DNA from: CAYRWK01 sp964427965
GTDB lineage: Bacteria; Patescibacteriota; WWE3; UBA101185; UBA10185
Assembly: GCA_964427965.1 (NCBI GenBank)
Contig: CAYRWK010000007.1
Coordinates: forward strand, 1 to 22,811
Length of the DNA stretch: 22,811 bases
Direction of reading: 5' to 3'
This document shows, piece after piece, positions 1 through 8,477 of the stretch (within the stretch, counting starts at the first letter, position 1; each line of letters starts with the position of its first letter). A program made the translations under genes and the position numbers. The notes under the pieces are model-generated. The model was given only the letters and a program-made list of their open reading frames with translations, was not told the DNA's origin and did no database searches.

Positions 1-831
1 CTACTTTCCTTTGTACTACCTTTGGCCATCTTTCTTAGCGTGTTTTTTATCCCCTACGTGGCTAAAGGCTATTTTTTTGAAAATACCTATAATTACTTGT
101 TAAGAAGAGTTTCAGGTAAGGAACTTTTACCAAATAATTCTTTGTATACTTTTTTTGTATATAACCACAGCATTCTTGCTTTTGTTGCCCCTTTGATTTC
201 ACTGGTGGGGTTGTTTTTTGTAAAAAACTTCAGACAAAAAATCTTTTTCTTGTGGTTTTTTATTACCTTTTTTATATTAGAATTTTTGATGCAAAATCCC
301 GGTACTCATATTAACAACTACTTTTTACCTCTATATGCGGTTTCCGGTTATATTATTTTGCGAATTATCAATTTTATAAAATCTTTGCCGGTCAAAGTTT
401 TAGCTTTTGCGTGTTTAATAAGTGTTATTGGTGTGCTCGGTTATACGTCTGCCACATCCTTTTTACCCATTTTTAACAACGGATATCCGTATGTAGCAGG
501 ACAGGTTGCCACCAGGTATCAGCTTTATTTGTACGGGTTTCCCTATAACGTAGGGTGGGATCAGATTCATTCGCACTTTTCTTCAAAAAATAGAGTTGCT
601 GGTGTTTTTACCAACGATGACGACGATATTGCTATGTATTATTTAAGAGGGATTCCCTACACCAGACCCGGAAGTAATTTTTTTCCTGCTTACTATATTC
701 ATATAGAAAATGATTTGCAGTTAGGCACGGTGGGGTTTAATAAGATTAAAAACTTTGACTTTTTATACTCTTTGGAAAAAGAGATTTTTGTGAATGGTAA
801 ACTGTCTGCCAAAATCTATAAAAAGAATTAA
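1..831 (+). CDS. C-terminal part of a GT39-like membrane glycosyltransferase (5' end outside window)
   Basis: The reading frame is open to the left edge of the window, so the true start lies outside; the TTG at 22 has no special support as a start. What remains is a polytopic membrane protein: hydrophobic segments near the start, then clusters such as HSILAFVAPLISLVGLFFV, the FFLWFFITFFILEFL stretch and two more, followed by a soluble extracytoplasmic tail of about 120 residues. This pattern of many helices and a C-terminal periplasm-side domain is typical of GT39/ArnT-like (GT-C fold) lipid-linked sugar transferases, and two such proteins follow immediately. The catalytic N-terminal acidic loop is not in the window, so the family call rests on topology and neighbourhood. 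It ends 6 bp from the end of the next gene, tail to tail, with no terminator visible. Confidence 0.55.
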   Translation, partial: LLSFVLPLAIFLSVFFIPYVAKGYFFENTYNYLLRRVSGKELLPNNSLYTFFVYNHSILAFVAPLISLVGLFFVKNFRQKIFFLWFFITFFILEFLMQNPGTHINNYFLPLYAVSGYIILRIINFIKSLPVKVLAFACLISVIGVLGYTSATSFLPIFNNGYPYVAGQVATRYQLYLYGFPYNVGWDQIHSHFSSKNRVAGVFTNDDDDIAMYYLRGIPYTRPGSNFFPAYYIHIENDLQLGTVGFNKIKNFDFLYSLEKEIFVNGKLSAKIYKKN

Positions 832-837
832 GACCTA

Positions 838-2442
838 CTATAGTTTTTTATAAATATAAACATCCGATAACGGTATAAGGTTTGGTTTAGATAAAACAAA
901 TGATTTAATCAAGGTGTATTTACTTTCGTTATGTAACTCTTGTTCAAAGTTATTCCACGCCTCCGTGTAGTTAGGATACTTTTTTACTACCTCAAGTTTT
1001 TTAAAATTAACCATGGGTCTTGAAGAAATAATTACATAATCATATATTGCAAGATCAGGTGGAAAATCCAGTTGAGCATTTTCAGAGGTGTATACGTTAA
1101 ATTTAATAACTTTAACCTTGTAACCAACATCGGTACGGAGCTTGTTCATTGGGTCTAATCCTTCCTCGGTTATAGTTAGTCTGTTAGATGCAGTAGGAAG
1201 ATTATCACGCGCCCATAGGTATGCCTCGCTTTTTGGTGTGTTTTTTTGAAACTGGCTTAAAAGGGTAATTGGGTTGTGAATATATATCGAAAAAATAATA
1301 ACTCCACCAAATATGCCGGCGACAAGGTAAAGTTTTTTAAACCATTTTTTTGAGTTTATTGATGCCTTGGTCAGCAGTCTTTTTAGTATTGTGAGACCGT
1401 AAACTGCGTAAACTGTACATATTGGTACTATTGGTAGCATCCACCTGTCTACTCTTCTGGATTGAATTGAGTAGAACAAAATGTAAATAATTATGATGCC
1501 CAAAAATAGCCAATGTAGACTTCTTTTTATTTTTAGGGCGGTTACATTTCCAATTAATGTTGCAGCGAGTAAAAGAGGAGTAAGGATGCTTGATAAAGCC
1601 GAAATATATTTAAAGGGGCTGTAGTCAACTGAATCAAAAACCACGCCACCTTCTTTAAATAACATTTCATATACTCTATAGGCAAAGTCTTGGATAAAAA
1701 TGATGGAAAAAGGATTTGTGATGGCAAAAGCTCCAAAAGTAATAAATAAAAAGCCAAAAAGACTGCGATAATCTTTTTTTATAATAAAAAGGCCGCAAAA
1801 AAATGGTAAAGATATCAGGGCTGTTATCTTTGTACCTACCGCAAAGCCCATCATCAGCCCAAGGAGCCAAACATAAATTGATTTTTGTGGTTTATTAAAG
1901 TAGCTGATTGCAAAAAGAAATGTAAATGTGGTTAAAATTGTTAATATAACGTCTGAGTTGATATAGTGGGCATGAACAATTAGTTTCCAGTTTAAAGCAA
2001 CTAATAATGCCGATAATATCGCGCCTTTTTTGGATCCAAAAAGCTTTAAATATATTGCGTATACAAGTGGGACTAGTGATAGTGTTACGACTGCGTTAAA
2101 ACTTCTCATTAATATATAAATATCTGTTTTTGAAAGTTGAATGTTCAAAATTCCCGCCAGTTTGTTTGTTACCAATGTAAATGCTGTAAACATGTATGAA
2201 GGCAAGGTTCCGTAAACATATGAAATGGGAATTAATTTGTAATAATTGTTGTTTGCGATAATATCTTTTAATTCAAAAGTATACTTAATCGCAAGTTCTG
2301 CAATTTCCGGTTCGTCAGCATAAAAACAGTGGGGGAGTCCAAATTCTATATGCCAAAGTCTAAAAAAGCCTGCCAGTATCAAGATTAGGGTAATTAAGAT
2401 ATGATATTTATATGTCCAAATCTTTTGGAAGACTTTACTCAT
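838..2442 (-). CDS. GT39-like (PMT/ArnT-type) membrane glycosyltransferase
   Basis: A 534-residue polytopic membrane protein with an N-terminal helix (about residues 14-30), then a first extracytoplasmic loop with the acidic pair D43-E44 in the context FYADEPEIA. This is the expected place for the catalytic acid motif of GT-C fold transferases that use polyprenyl-phosphate sugars. About ten further hydrophobic segments follow, then a soluble C-terminal domain of roughly 130 residues. By family knowledge such enzymes move a sugar from a lipid carrier to a protein or glycan on the outer face of the membrane; donor and acceptor cannot be read here. The ATG at 2442 is preceded by TATAAT with a 7-nt gap. 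The 5' end overlaps the divergent gene at 2412 by 31 bp. Confidence 0.75.
   Translation of the reverse strand: MSKVFQKIWTYKYHILITLILILAGFFRLWHIEFGLPHCFYADEPEIAELAIKYTFELKDIIANNNYYKLIPISYVYGTLPSYMFTAFTLVTNKLAGILNIQLSKTDIYILMRSFNAVVTLSLVPLVYAIYLKLFGSKKGAILSALLVALNWKLIVHAHYINSDVILTILTTFTFLFAISYFNKPQKSIYVWLLGLMMGFAVGTKITALISLPFFCGLFIIKKDYRSLFGFLFITFGAFAITNPFSIIFIQDFAYRVYEMLFKEGGVVFDSVDYSPFKYISALSSILTPLLLAATLIGNVTALKIKRSLHWLFLGIIIIYILFYSIQSRRVDRWMLPIVPICTVYAVYGLTILKRLLTKASINSKKWFKKLYLVAGIFGGVIIFSIYIHNPITLLSQFQKNTPKSEAYLWARDNLPTASNRLTITEEGLDPMNKLRTDVGYKVKVIKFNVYTSENAQLDFPPDLAIYDYVIISSRPMVNFKKLEVVKKYPNYTEAWNNFEQELHNESKYTLIKSFVLSKPNLIPLSDVYIYKKL
2400..2405 (+). promoter_or_regulatory. -10 box TATGAT for the glycosyltransferase at 2412, predicted leaderless
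   Basis: TATGAT is followed by 6 nt and then the ATG at 2412. With usual sigma-70 geometry the first transcribed base would be the A of the start codon. No convincing -35 element or Shine-Dalgarno sequence is visible. The site lies inside the 5' coding end of the divergent neighbour. Confidence 0.55.
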
Positions 2443-3920
2443 TTAAATTATTATACATTTTAGTAATAGTTTTGTTTTTAGGTACCAGACTTCCCTATCT
2501 TGGCTATGATATTTCAAACTCGGACGCTTTAAGGTGGCACAGGCGTTCGGAGCGTTTTTTGGAGGCGGTAAAACACCTAAACTTTGCGGATACTTATCAA
2601 CACTATCAACCCGGGGTAACTCTTATGTGGTTGGGGGCTGGAATTAAGCAAATTACACATTCGTATCAGCTTACGCAAAATGCTGATTTTTATCCAAAAA
2701 TTGACGGTTTAATTAGGTCTTTTTTGGTTATTTCTTTGGGAATTTTACTGGTTTTTCAAGGTTGGATGCTTAATAAGCTTTTCTCACGTCAGACGTCGTT
2801 ATTTTATATGACTTTAGTTGCTCTTGAGCCCTATCTTATAGGTATAGATCGTTGGATGCATTTGACGTCTCTTGAGACTTATTTTGCTTTTACCGCTTTT
2901 TTAGCTCTTTTGGTCTGGAGAAAGTTTGGGCGTCTGACCTTTTTACTTTTTTCCTCGGGGTGTTTTGCACTTGCAGTATTATCAAAGGTAAGTGCTTTAG
3001 TGGTTGGTGTTGTTTTACTTGCGATTATTGTTGAAACAATATTTTCTAAATTTTCCAAACAAAACACTTTAAAACAAGGAGTTGTAGGGACAGTAAGATA
3101 TTGTCTGGTATTCGGCTTGGCTTTTTGTTTTGCCTTTTTTGTCTCTTTTCCCGCTATGTGGGTGTCCCCTATTACTGTAATTCAAAATTTATTTGGTGCT
3201 GTGACTAACGCCGTTTCAGGCGATGTATCGGGAACTTATCAAACTGCAGGCTATTCTTATCTATACTATATTTACATTTTATGTTTTAAACTCTCAGCTA
3301 TTACCCTGTTTATCTTAACTATTGCTTTAGTTAGATTTAAGAAATTACTTCTAAATTTTGAAATTAGATTTGTGTTTTTATACCTATTGGTAGTATTTGT
3401 ATCTTTAACTTTAGCTGATAAAAAAATAGATAGGTATGTTGTTTCCATGATTCCTCCTATACTTTTACTAGGTGCTTACGCCCTAACAACTTTATCCAAG
3501 AAAATACAGTTAGTCTTTTTACCATCTTCCGTTATTTATCTTGCATTGGTTAGCTTTACAGTTTTTCCTGTTTTTTCTGCGTACTACTCCCCTATCTTTG
3601 GCGGGACTAAGCGAGCTGTGGAGACAGGTTTGTATGATAATAGCGGGGAGTACCTGGCTCAAGCCGCGATGTACTTAAACACGAAGGGAAGGGATAAAAA
3701 TGTGGTTATTCCCTATAACATTGAATCTTTTTCTCCTTACTATAAAGGTCGGGTTTCTATGGATGATACGGGTGATTTTGCAAATCCTGATTACATCGTA
3801 GCCTCGCTTGATTCCACCAGAAAGTCGCTAGAATTGCCTTGTACTACAGTAGATAAAACTTTTGGTCCCAGGGATTTTCCTGTGGTTTATGTGTTTAGTT
3901 GTTTTCCTCAACAACCTTAA
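2412..3920 (+). CDS. GT39-like membrane glycosyltransferase
   Basis: A 502-residue polytopic membrane protein. After the first helix (about residues 13-25) comes an outside loop with acidic and basic residues (S-D38-ALRWHRRSERF) and the segment TYQHYQPGVTLMWLGAG, a pattern known from GT39-related dolichyl-phosphate-mannose-type transferases of Microgenomates-like bacteria. Some nine hydrophobic segments follow, then a C-terminal soluble part with four Cys-free strands and a late Cys pair region (LPCTTVD, FSCFPQ). Donor and acceptor are unknown. The ATG at 2412 is chosen because a TATGAT box lies 6 nt upstream; the next in-frame start (TTG at 2472) would cut the first helix. The 5' end overlaps the divergent gene by 31 bp, and the 3' end overlaps the CapA-like gene by 26 bp tail to tail. 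Confidence 0.7.
   Translation: MSKSFGRLYSFKLLYILVIVLFLGTRLPYLGYDISNSDALRWHRRSERFLEAVKHLNFADTYQHYQPGVTLMWLGAGIKQITHSYQLTQNADFYPKIDGLIRSFLVISLGILLVFQGWMLNKLFSRQTSLFYMTLVALEPYLIGIDRWMHLTSLETYFAFTAFLALLVWRKFGRLTFLLFSSGCFALAVLSKVSALVVGVVLLAIIVETIFSKFSKQNTLKQGVVGTVRYCLVFGLAFCFAFFVSFPAMWVSPITVIQNLFGAVTNAVSGDVSGTYQTAGYSYLYYIYILCFKLSAITLFILTIALVRFKKLLLNFEIRFVFLYLLVVFVSLTLADKKIDRYVVSMIPPILLLGAYALTTLSKKIQLVFLPSSVIYLALVSFTVFPVFSAYYSPIFGGTKRAVETGLYDNSGEYLAQAAMYLNTKGRDKNVVIPYNIESFSPYYKGRVSMDDTGDFANPDYIVASLDSTRKSLELPCTTVDKTFGPRDFPVVYVFSCFPQQP
2450..2455 (-). promoter_or_regulatory. -10 box TATAAT for the glycosyltransferase starting at 2442, predicted leaderless
   Basis: A consensus TATAAT on the minus strand lies 7 nt before the ATG at 2442. 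Initiation would fall one base before, or on, the start codon. The -35 region shows no good TTGACA. The box sits within codons 13-15 of the overlapping plus-strand gene. Confidence 0.6.
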
Positions 3921-4887
3921 CTTGTCCGTAATCTTGAATGTACACAGGAATATACTCTACGATTTTTAAATTTTCTTCCTCAAAAGTGTATTTGCCAATC
4001 ACGCCTTTTTTAGTTTCTTCAGACCACATTTGATCAAAGATAAAATTGCCGTGGGCATATTTAATATACTTGTCTTTATAGGTTTCACCACTTTGAACCC
4101 AGTGAGGGTGGTTGCCAATAATTAAGTCAGCTCCGTTATCAATTGCTAGATGGGCCAAGTCTTTTTGGCGTTGATTTGGTTCGGAGGTATATTCATTTCC
4201 CCAATGAAACGATACTATGACAACATCCGAGAGCTTGTCGGCAGCAGATACCTCATCTTTTATTAAGTCTTCGTTTGCCGTAGATAGCCCTGCTGGAGTA
4301 TATCCAATATCGTTATACCCAAGAAAAGCAAAAGTTGTACCGTTTACCGTTTTATAGACTGCACCTCCTGTTCCGCTGTACATAATATTATTTAAGGATA
4401 GTAGTTTTTTTGTAGCAGTAATCCCCTGCTCTCCGTAATTGCCCAAATGATTATTAGTAAGGTTTGCAATGTCTACTCCTGATTTTGTTAGTCCCAGTAT
4501 ATTTCTTTCGTCCCCACAAAAGATCATACCTTCATCGGTAACAGGACAGTTGGCAATCAGTGGTGACTCCAAATTAATGAGGGTAATATCAGCACTGCTT
4601 AGCAGGTCGTTTACATACTTAAATGCCCAGTTAAAGTCATTGTTTCTAATAGCTTGTGCGTTTACCGATCTTGCAGGAATTACATCTCCTGTTGCAATAA
4701 GTACAACCTGTGATTTTGATCCTGTAATTTTATTAATAATACTTTCACCTGAAGTATTGGTAGGGGAGGTATATGTATACGAATACCGTAAATTTAAAAG
4801 GTTATAAAATGCGCTTGGGTTAAACACTCTTAACAACACCAAACTTAGCACGGTTAATAGGATTAACAGGATAGCAATGTTTCTCAC
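3895..4887 (-). CDS. CapA-like metallophosphatase-fold protein, membrane anchored
   Basis: A 330-residue protein with an N-terminal signal anchor (residues 4-20) and a CapA/PgsA-type calcineurin-like domain from about residue 60. The metal-binding signatures are in order: ATGDVIPAR (66-72), INLESPL (104-110), NLTNNH (142-147), SFHWGNEY (226-233), GNHPHW (258-263) and HGNFIFDQ (279-286). CapA-family proteins are linked to poly-gamma-glutamate capsule synthesis, but in bacteria without the other cap genes their substrate is unknown, as here. It faces outside. The start is GTG: a consensus TATAAT ends 6 nt upstream, so the mRNA probably begins at that GTG; an AGGTGAG stretch over the start could alternatively serve a downstream ATT, which I consider less likely. 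The 3' end overlaps the glycosyltransferase gene by 26 bp. Confidence 0.85.
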   Translation of the reverse strand: MRNIAILLILLTVLSLVLLRVFNPSAFYNLLNLRYSYTYTSPTNTSGESIINKITGSKSQVVLIATGDVIPARSVNAQAIRNNDFNWAFKYVNDLLSSADITLINLESPLIANCPVTDEGMIFCGDERNILGLTKSGVDIANLTNNHLGNYGEQGITATKKLLSLNNIMYSGTGGAVYKTVNGTTFAFLGYNDIGYTPAGLSTANEDLIKDEVSAADKLSDVVIVSFHWGNEYTSEPNQRQKDLAHLAIDNGADLIIGNHPHWVQSGETYKDKYIKYAHGNFIFDQMWSEETKKGVIGKYTFEEENLKIVEYIPVYIQDYGQVKVVEENN

Positions 4888-4893
4888 CTATCT

Positions 4894-4899
4894 ATTATA
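4894..4899 (-). promoter_or_regulatory. -10 box TATAAT for the CapA-like gene, predicted leaderless
   Basis: A consensus TATAAT lies in the 20-bp spacer behind the stop of the SurA-like gene, 6 nt before the GTG at 4887. Initiation is predicted on the G of GTG. No clear -35. Confidence 0.65.
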
Positions 4900-4907
4900 G
4901 CGTGAAG

Positions 4908-5600
4908 TTAGAGCTGTTGAGTACCGTAATTTACAAAGTAGTAAATCTTGGCCTTTTGTCTTAAACCGTCTATCCATGTTTGATAGGCACTAGAAACTTT
5001 TTCTTGCTTCAACTGCTCGGTGATTTGAGCTCTTAAAACAACAGGATCCTCACCTTCCGGAAGGTATTTAGAGTTTGCTTCAATATATTGGTCTATTTCT
5101 TCATCACTTACCGTAATATCTTTAGTTAGCAACTTTTCCGCTTGTTTTTGAATCTTTATTTGCTTTACTAACTCTTTTTTGGTTAAACCTCTTTCCTTTA
5201 ACGCCGCGTCCAAAGTTGTACCTTGAGAGGTTAGGGTTTGGGTAATAATTGCGATTTGTTCATCAATTTCAGCTTGGGTTACTTCAATATTTTGTTTAGA
5301 CAACTCTTCCTCAACAAGAGCTTGAACAATCATGTTGTCTAAAGCGGCTTGACCATACGCTTTTTCAGCTTCTTTTAAGATAGTTAATCTAAAGATTGGT
5401 TTGTAGTTTACAGTTGCGGCAACAATTAAACCTTTAAAATAGTAAACTCCAACTAATAAAAGTACTGCTACTAAAGCAAGTAGGATACTTTTTCTTTTTA
5501 GTTTAATTTTTGGCAGTTTTATCTTTGGAGAACTTACCTGTGTATTAACTTCTTGAGAAACATTTTGATCTTGATCTTGATTTGTATTTTGATTAGTCAT
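4908..5600 (-). CDS. membrane-anchored SurA N-terminal-domain-like chaperone (no PPIase domain)
   Basis: 230 residues. A polar, Gln/Asn-rich cytoplasmic tail (1-36) with a basic stretch (KLPKIKLKRK) precedes one transmembrane helix (about 38-57). The outside part starts with a motif of the kind ATVNYKPIFR and continues as a helical domain (DNMIVQALVEEELSKQ, VTQAEIDEQI, LTKKELVKQIKI, VSDEEIDQYI). This order matches the N-terminal chaperone domain of SurA/PrsA-type foldases. The parvulin domain, which would normally follow, is absent: the protein ends about 65 residues later. The likely role is holding unfolded exported proteins. The ATG at 5600 is preceded by an extended -10 (TGaTATACT) with a 6-nt gap. 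Confidence 0.75.
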   Translation of the reverse strand: MTNQNTNQDQDQNVSQEVNTQVSSPKIKLPKIKLKRKSILLALVAVLLLVGVYYFKGLIVAATVNYKPIFRLTILKEAEKAYGQAALDNMIVQALVEEELSKQNIEVTQAEIDEQIAIITQTLTSQGTTLDAALKERGLTKKELVKQIKIQKQAEKLLTKDITVSDEEIDQYIEANSKYLPEGEDPVVLRAQITEQLKQEKVSSAYQTWIDGLRQKAKIYYFVNYGTQQL

Positions 5601-5606
5601 TGGAAA

Positions 5607-5615
5607 AGTATATCA
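5607..5615 (-). promoter_or_regulatory. extended -10 (TGaTATACT) for the SurA-like gene, predicted leaderless
   Basis: The TG of the extended -10 is part of the TGA stop of the upstream P-type ATPase gene. TATACT ends 6 nt before the ATG at 5600, so transcription should begin on the ATG. Confidence 0.6.
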
Positions 5616-8060
5616 CATTAAGTATACGTATAAAGTGCTTAGTAGTCCCGCTATTGCCGCGATAATAAATTGGAGAGGTGAGATATATCCAAAGTTGAAA
5701 AGATCCCGTACCTGTGGAATGGATATTGCAAGTAACAGTACGCTAATGGCCAGACTAAAGATGATCAAAAAGGCCTTGTTTTCTAAGAAGTGTTTGATTC
5801 TGCCAAAAAACACTAAGCCAAAGTCTCCAAAAATCATTGAAACAAAGGTAAAGGTTCTGGCAAATTGTTCACCAAAGTGTGGAACAAGGTAGATGTACAT
5901 AGAGAATGAACAAATCAGTATCCCAAAGCCTTTAAGCAGCGCTCTAATCATTTCTTTCTTACTTATTACCTTAGCCAGTATATTTCTTGGAGGTATATTC
6001 ATGATGTTTTTATCCTCTTTTTCTGCTTGAAAGCCAATTGTGCAAAGAGGATCAATAATTAGTTCTAAAAACAAGATGTGAACGGGGTAAAATATTTTAG
6101 GCAAACCTGTTAGTAACGGCAAAATTGCAAGACCTGCTATAGGGACATGAATAGAAAAAACAAAAGCAACAGCTTTTTTGATATTGGCGTAAATACTTCT
6201 TCCGCTTCTGATACCGTTAACAATTGATATAAAATTATCATCGAGTAAGACCAGTGACGAGGCTTCTCTAGCTACATCTGTTCCCCGCAGTCCCATAGAG
6301 ATTCCTACGTCGGCTGATTTTATTGCCGGAGCGTCGTTAATGCCGTCCCCCGTCATCGCCACAACCTCCCCATTACTTTTTAGTGCATTAACAATATGTA
6401 ATTTTTGTTCCGGAGTTATTCTTGCAAATACGTTTACTGTTTTTAATTTATGTTGAAGTGAGTCCATGGTTAACCTGTCTACGTCTTGTCCTGTTAGTAC
6501 TTCATCGCAGTTGGTAAGACCAATTACTCTGGCGACATTTTTAGCTGTTCCTGCGTAATCCCCCGTTATCATAATTACCCTGACACCTGCTTTGCTGCAC
6601 TCAATAACTGCTTCACCTATGTTTTCTCTAACGGGGTCAATAAATCCTATTAATCCGATATATGTAAGTTTTAAGGCTTTGTGTTCGTTAGGAATACTAC
6701 CAGCAGGAATTGAGGCTTTTGCTACAGCTAGTACTCTTAGGCCTTCTTCGGCCATAACAGAAATTTCTTCGTGCAGTTTTTTGGTTTCTAATTCAGGCAT
6801 ATTACACATTTTTGCAATTACCTCTGGCGCTCCTTTAGTGGCAACTACGTAGTGTTGGTTTTCGGTGACTTTCCAAACGTGTGAGATAGCCGCAACCTCG
6901 CTGGATATCGGGTACTCTTTTATTAACATCCAGCTTTCGTGAATAAAATTTGAGTTGGCTAGAAATTTATAAATGTTTGTTTTTATAGCTTTTTCCATGG
7001 GATCAAAGGGATTTCTACTGCCTGCTAAGTACGCGTATTCCAAAAGTTCATGAAACTGCTCGGGTAGATTTTGAATGTCCCCAAGGGATGTTCTGCTTCC
7101 TCTTACCGATATTTGAGATAAATCCATTTGATTTTTGGTAATTGTGCCTGTTTTATCAACACAAAGTGCTGTAACTGATCCAAGATTTTCTATAACCGAC
7201 ATCTTACGAGTTAATGCGTTGCTTCTTGTCATCTTCCAAGCTCCAAGAGCTAAAAATATTGTTAAAACTACCGGAATTTCTTCGGGGATTAGGGACATTG
7301 ACAAAGTTATGCCTGAAAGTATTCCATCAACCCAGTTTGAGTAGAAAATTCCGTTTATTAGCACTACTATGAGGCAAGTAAGCATTGCTGTTAGTGAAAG
7401 GTATTTAACTAATACACCTGTGTTTTTTTCCAGTGTGGTTTTTTGGATTTTAATCTTTTGGATAGATTTACCAATCTTACCTATTTTTGATTCCGTACCT
7501 ATATTAGTTACTTTTGCTATACCTTGCCCTCTAACTACCAGTGTTCCTGAGTAAAAAGAGGAGTCCTTTTCTTTATTAACGGGCACAGATTCCCCGGTTA
7601 ATAGTGATTCGTCTACAGTAATATTTGTGCCGGATATAAACTGGGCGTCAGCGGGCACTCTGTCGCCTTCTTTTAAAACAATAATGTCCCCCACTGCAAC
7701 TTCCCTGCTTGGTATTTTTACTATAGTGTGGTCTCTAATAACCGTGGCTTTGGGGCTGGAAAGTTCTTTTAATGCTAACAGTGTTTTTTCAGTTTTATTT
7801 TCTTGATAAAAAGTAAGACCGATAATAAAAAAGATAGAACCAAAAAGGACGGATGCTTCTAAAATATCTCCAATAAACCAGTATATTCCGCTACTGGCAA
7901 GAAGCAACAAAAACATTGGCTCTTTAAGAACATTTATCCATAGAAAAAAGACACTACGCTTTTTGTCGGCGGGAAGATCGTTGTATCCAAATTTTTTAAG
8001 GTTTATCTGAACCTCTTGGGCAGTTAAACCGGGCAGATGCTCCAGTTCTTGAGAATCCAT
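5613..8060 (-). CDS. P-type cation-transporting ATPase (P2-like)
   Basis: 815 residues with the full P-type layout: N-terminal cation-ATPase domain (about 5-45), the first helix pair (about 47-85), actuator domain with LTGES (154-158), helix 4 with IPEEIPVVL (258-266), phosphorylation site DKTGTIT (D302), nucleotide-binding domain with KGAPE, hinge motif MTGDGINDAP, then the C-terminal helices. The PEEIP of helix 4 resembles the PEGLP of P2A/P2B calcium pumps. A later helix reads LELIIDPLCTIGFQAE, differing from the NLVTDG of classic SERCA pumps, so the ion (Ca, Mn or another) cannot be fixed. There is no N-terminal heavy-metal domain and no CPC motif, which argues against a copper or zinc P1B pump. 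TATGAT lies 6 nt before the ATG. Confidence 0.9.
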   Translation of the reverse strand: MDSQELEHLPGLTAQEVQINLKKFGYNDLPADKKRSVFFLWINVLKEPMFLLLLASSGIYWFIGDILEASVLFGSIFFIIGLTFYQENKTEKTLLALKELSSPKATVIRDHTIVKIPSREVAVGDIIVLKEGDRVPADAQFISGTNITVDESLLTGESVPVNKEKDSSFYSGTLVVRGQGIAKVTNIGTESKIGKIGKSIQKIKIQKTTLEKNTGVLVKYLSLTAMLTCLIVVLINGIFYSNWVDGILSGITLSMSLIPEEIPVVLTIFLALGAWKMTRSNALTRKMSVIENLGSVTALCVDKTGTITKNQMDLSQISVRGSRTSLGDIQNLPEQFHELLEYAYLAGSRNPFDPMEKAIKTNIYKFLANSNFIHESWMLIKEYPISSEVAAISHVWKVTENQHYVVATKGAPEVIAKMCNMPELETKKLHEEISVMAEEGLRVLAVAKASIPAGSIPNEHKALKLTYIGLIGFIDPVRENIGEAVIECSKAGVRVIMITGDYAGTAKNVARVIGLTNCDEVLTGQDVDRLTMDSLQHKLKTVNVFARITPEQKLHIVNALKSNGEVVAMTGDGINDAPAIKSADVGISMGLRGTDVAREASSLVLLDDNFISIVNGIRSGRSIYANIKKAVAFVFSIHVPIAGLAILPLLTGLPKIFYPVHILFLELIIDPLCTIGFQAEKEDKNIMNIPPRNILAKVISKKEMIRALLKGFGILICSFSMYIYLVPHFGEQFARTFTFVSMIFGDFGLVFFGRIKHFLENKAFLIIFSLAISVLLLAISIPQVRDLFNFGYISPLQFIIAAIAGLLSTLYVYLM

Positions 8061-8066
8061 AAGTTA

Positions 8067-8072
8067 ATCATA
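8067..8072 (-). promoter_or_regulatory. -10 box TATGAT for the P-type ATPase gene, predicted leaderless
   Basis: TATGAT is followed by a 6-nt gap and the ATG at 8060. It is identical to the hexamer before the glycosyltransferase at 2412. No Shine-Dalgarno sequence fits in the remaining space. Confidence 0.6.
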
Positions 8073-8088
8073 CAGTATTGGGTTTGTG

Positions 8089-8469
8089 TTAAGAAAGTGC
8101 CTGTTGATATGCCAGAGTGCTTGGTAGAAGCAATATAAAGAAAAGCAGTATGTACATAATGCTAAATACCAAAGTCCAGATAATTATCTTAAAACACTCT
8201 ATGTACTTTTTATTCCAAAACAAAACTGCCGCCTTTCCCAAAAATATGGCCGCACAGGCAACTGCGGAAATCACTAATATTAATAAAAAGATTATGGGGG
8301 CAATAAACGAGGCTTCGTCAGAATAAGTTAACACGGGCCATTTGGATATATAGTCCATAAAAGAAACTATGATTGCAACATAAAATACAAGTCCTGTTGC
8401 TTGCAAAAAACCAATAAACGGAAGGGAGGCGTTTTTAATAATTTTTGATATCATAAGTAATTTTATCAT
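8089..8469 (-). CDS. small polytopic membrane protein, function unknown
   Basis: 126 residues with three long hydrophobic segments: about 14-37 (FIGFLQATGLVFYVAIIVSF), 55-80 and 95-120. A short polar stretch (KWPVLTYSDEASF) separates the first two. I do not recognise a family. It starts 8 nt behind the stop of the acidic surface protein gene and is probably the last gene of the L,D-transpeptidase operon, which hints at a cell-envelope role. A second ATG at codon 6 is possible. The region upstream of the ATG at 8469 shows no good promoter or Shine-Dalgarno sequence. Confidence 0.65.
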   Translation of the reverse strand: MIKLLMISKIIKNASLPFIGFLQATGLVFYVAIIVSFMDYISKWPVLTYSDEASFIAPIIFLLILVISAVACAAIFLGKAAVLFWNKKYIECFKIIIWTLVFSIMYILLFFILLLPSTLAYQQALS

Positions 8470-8477
8470 CTTAACTT

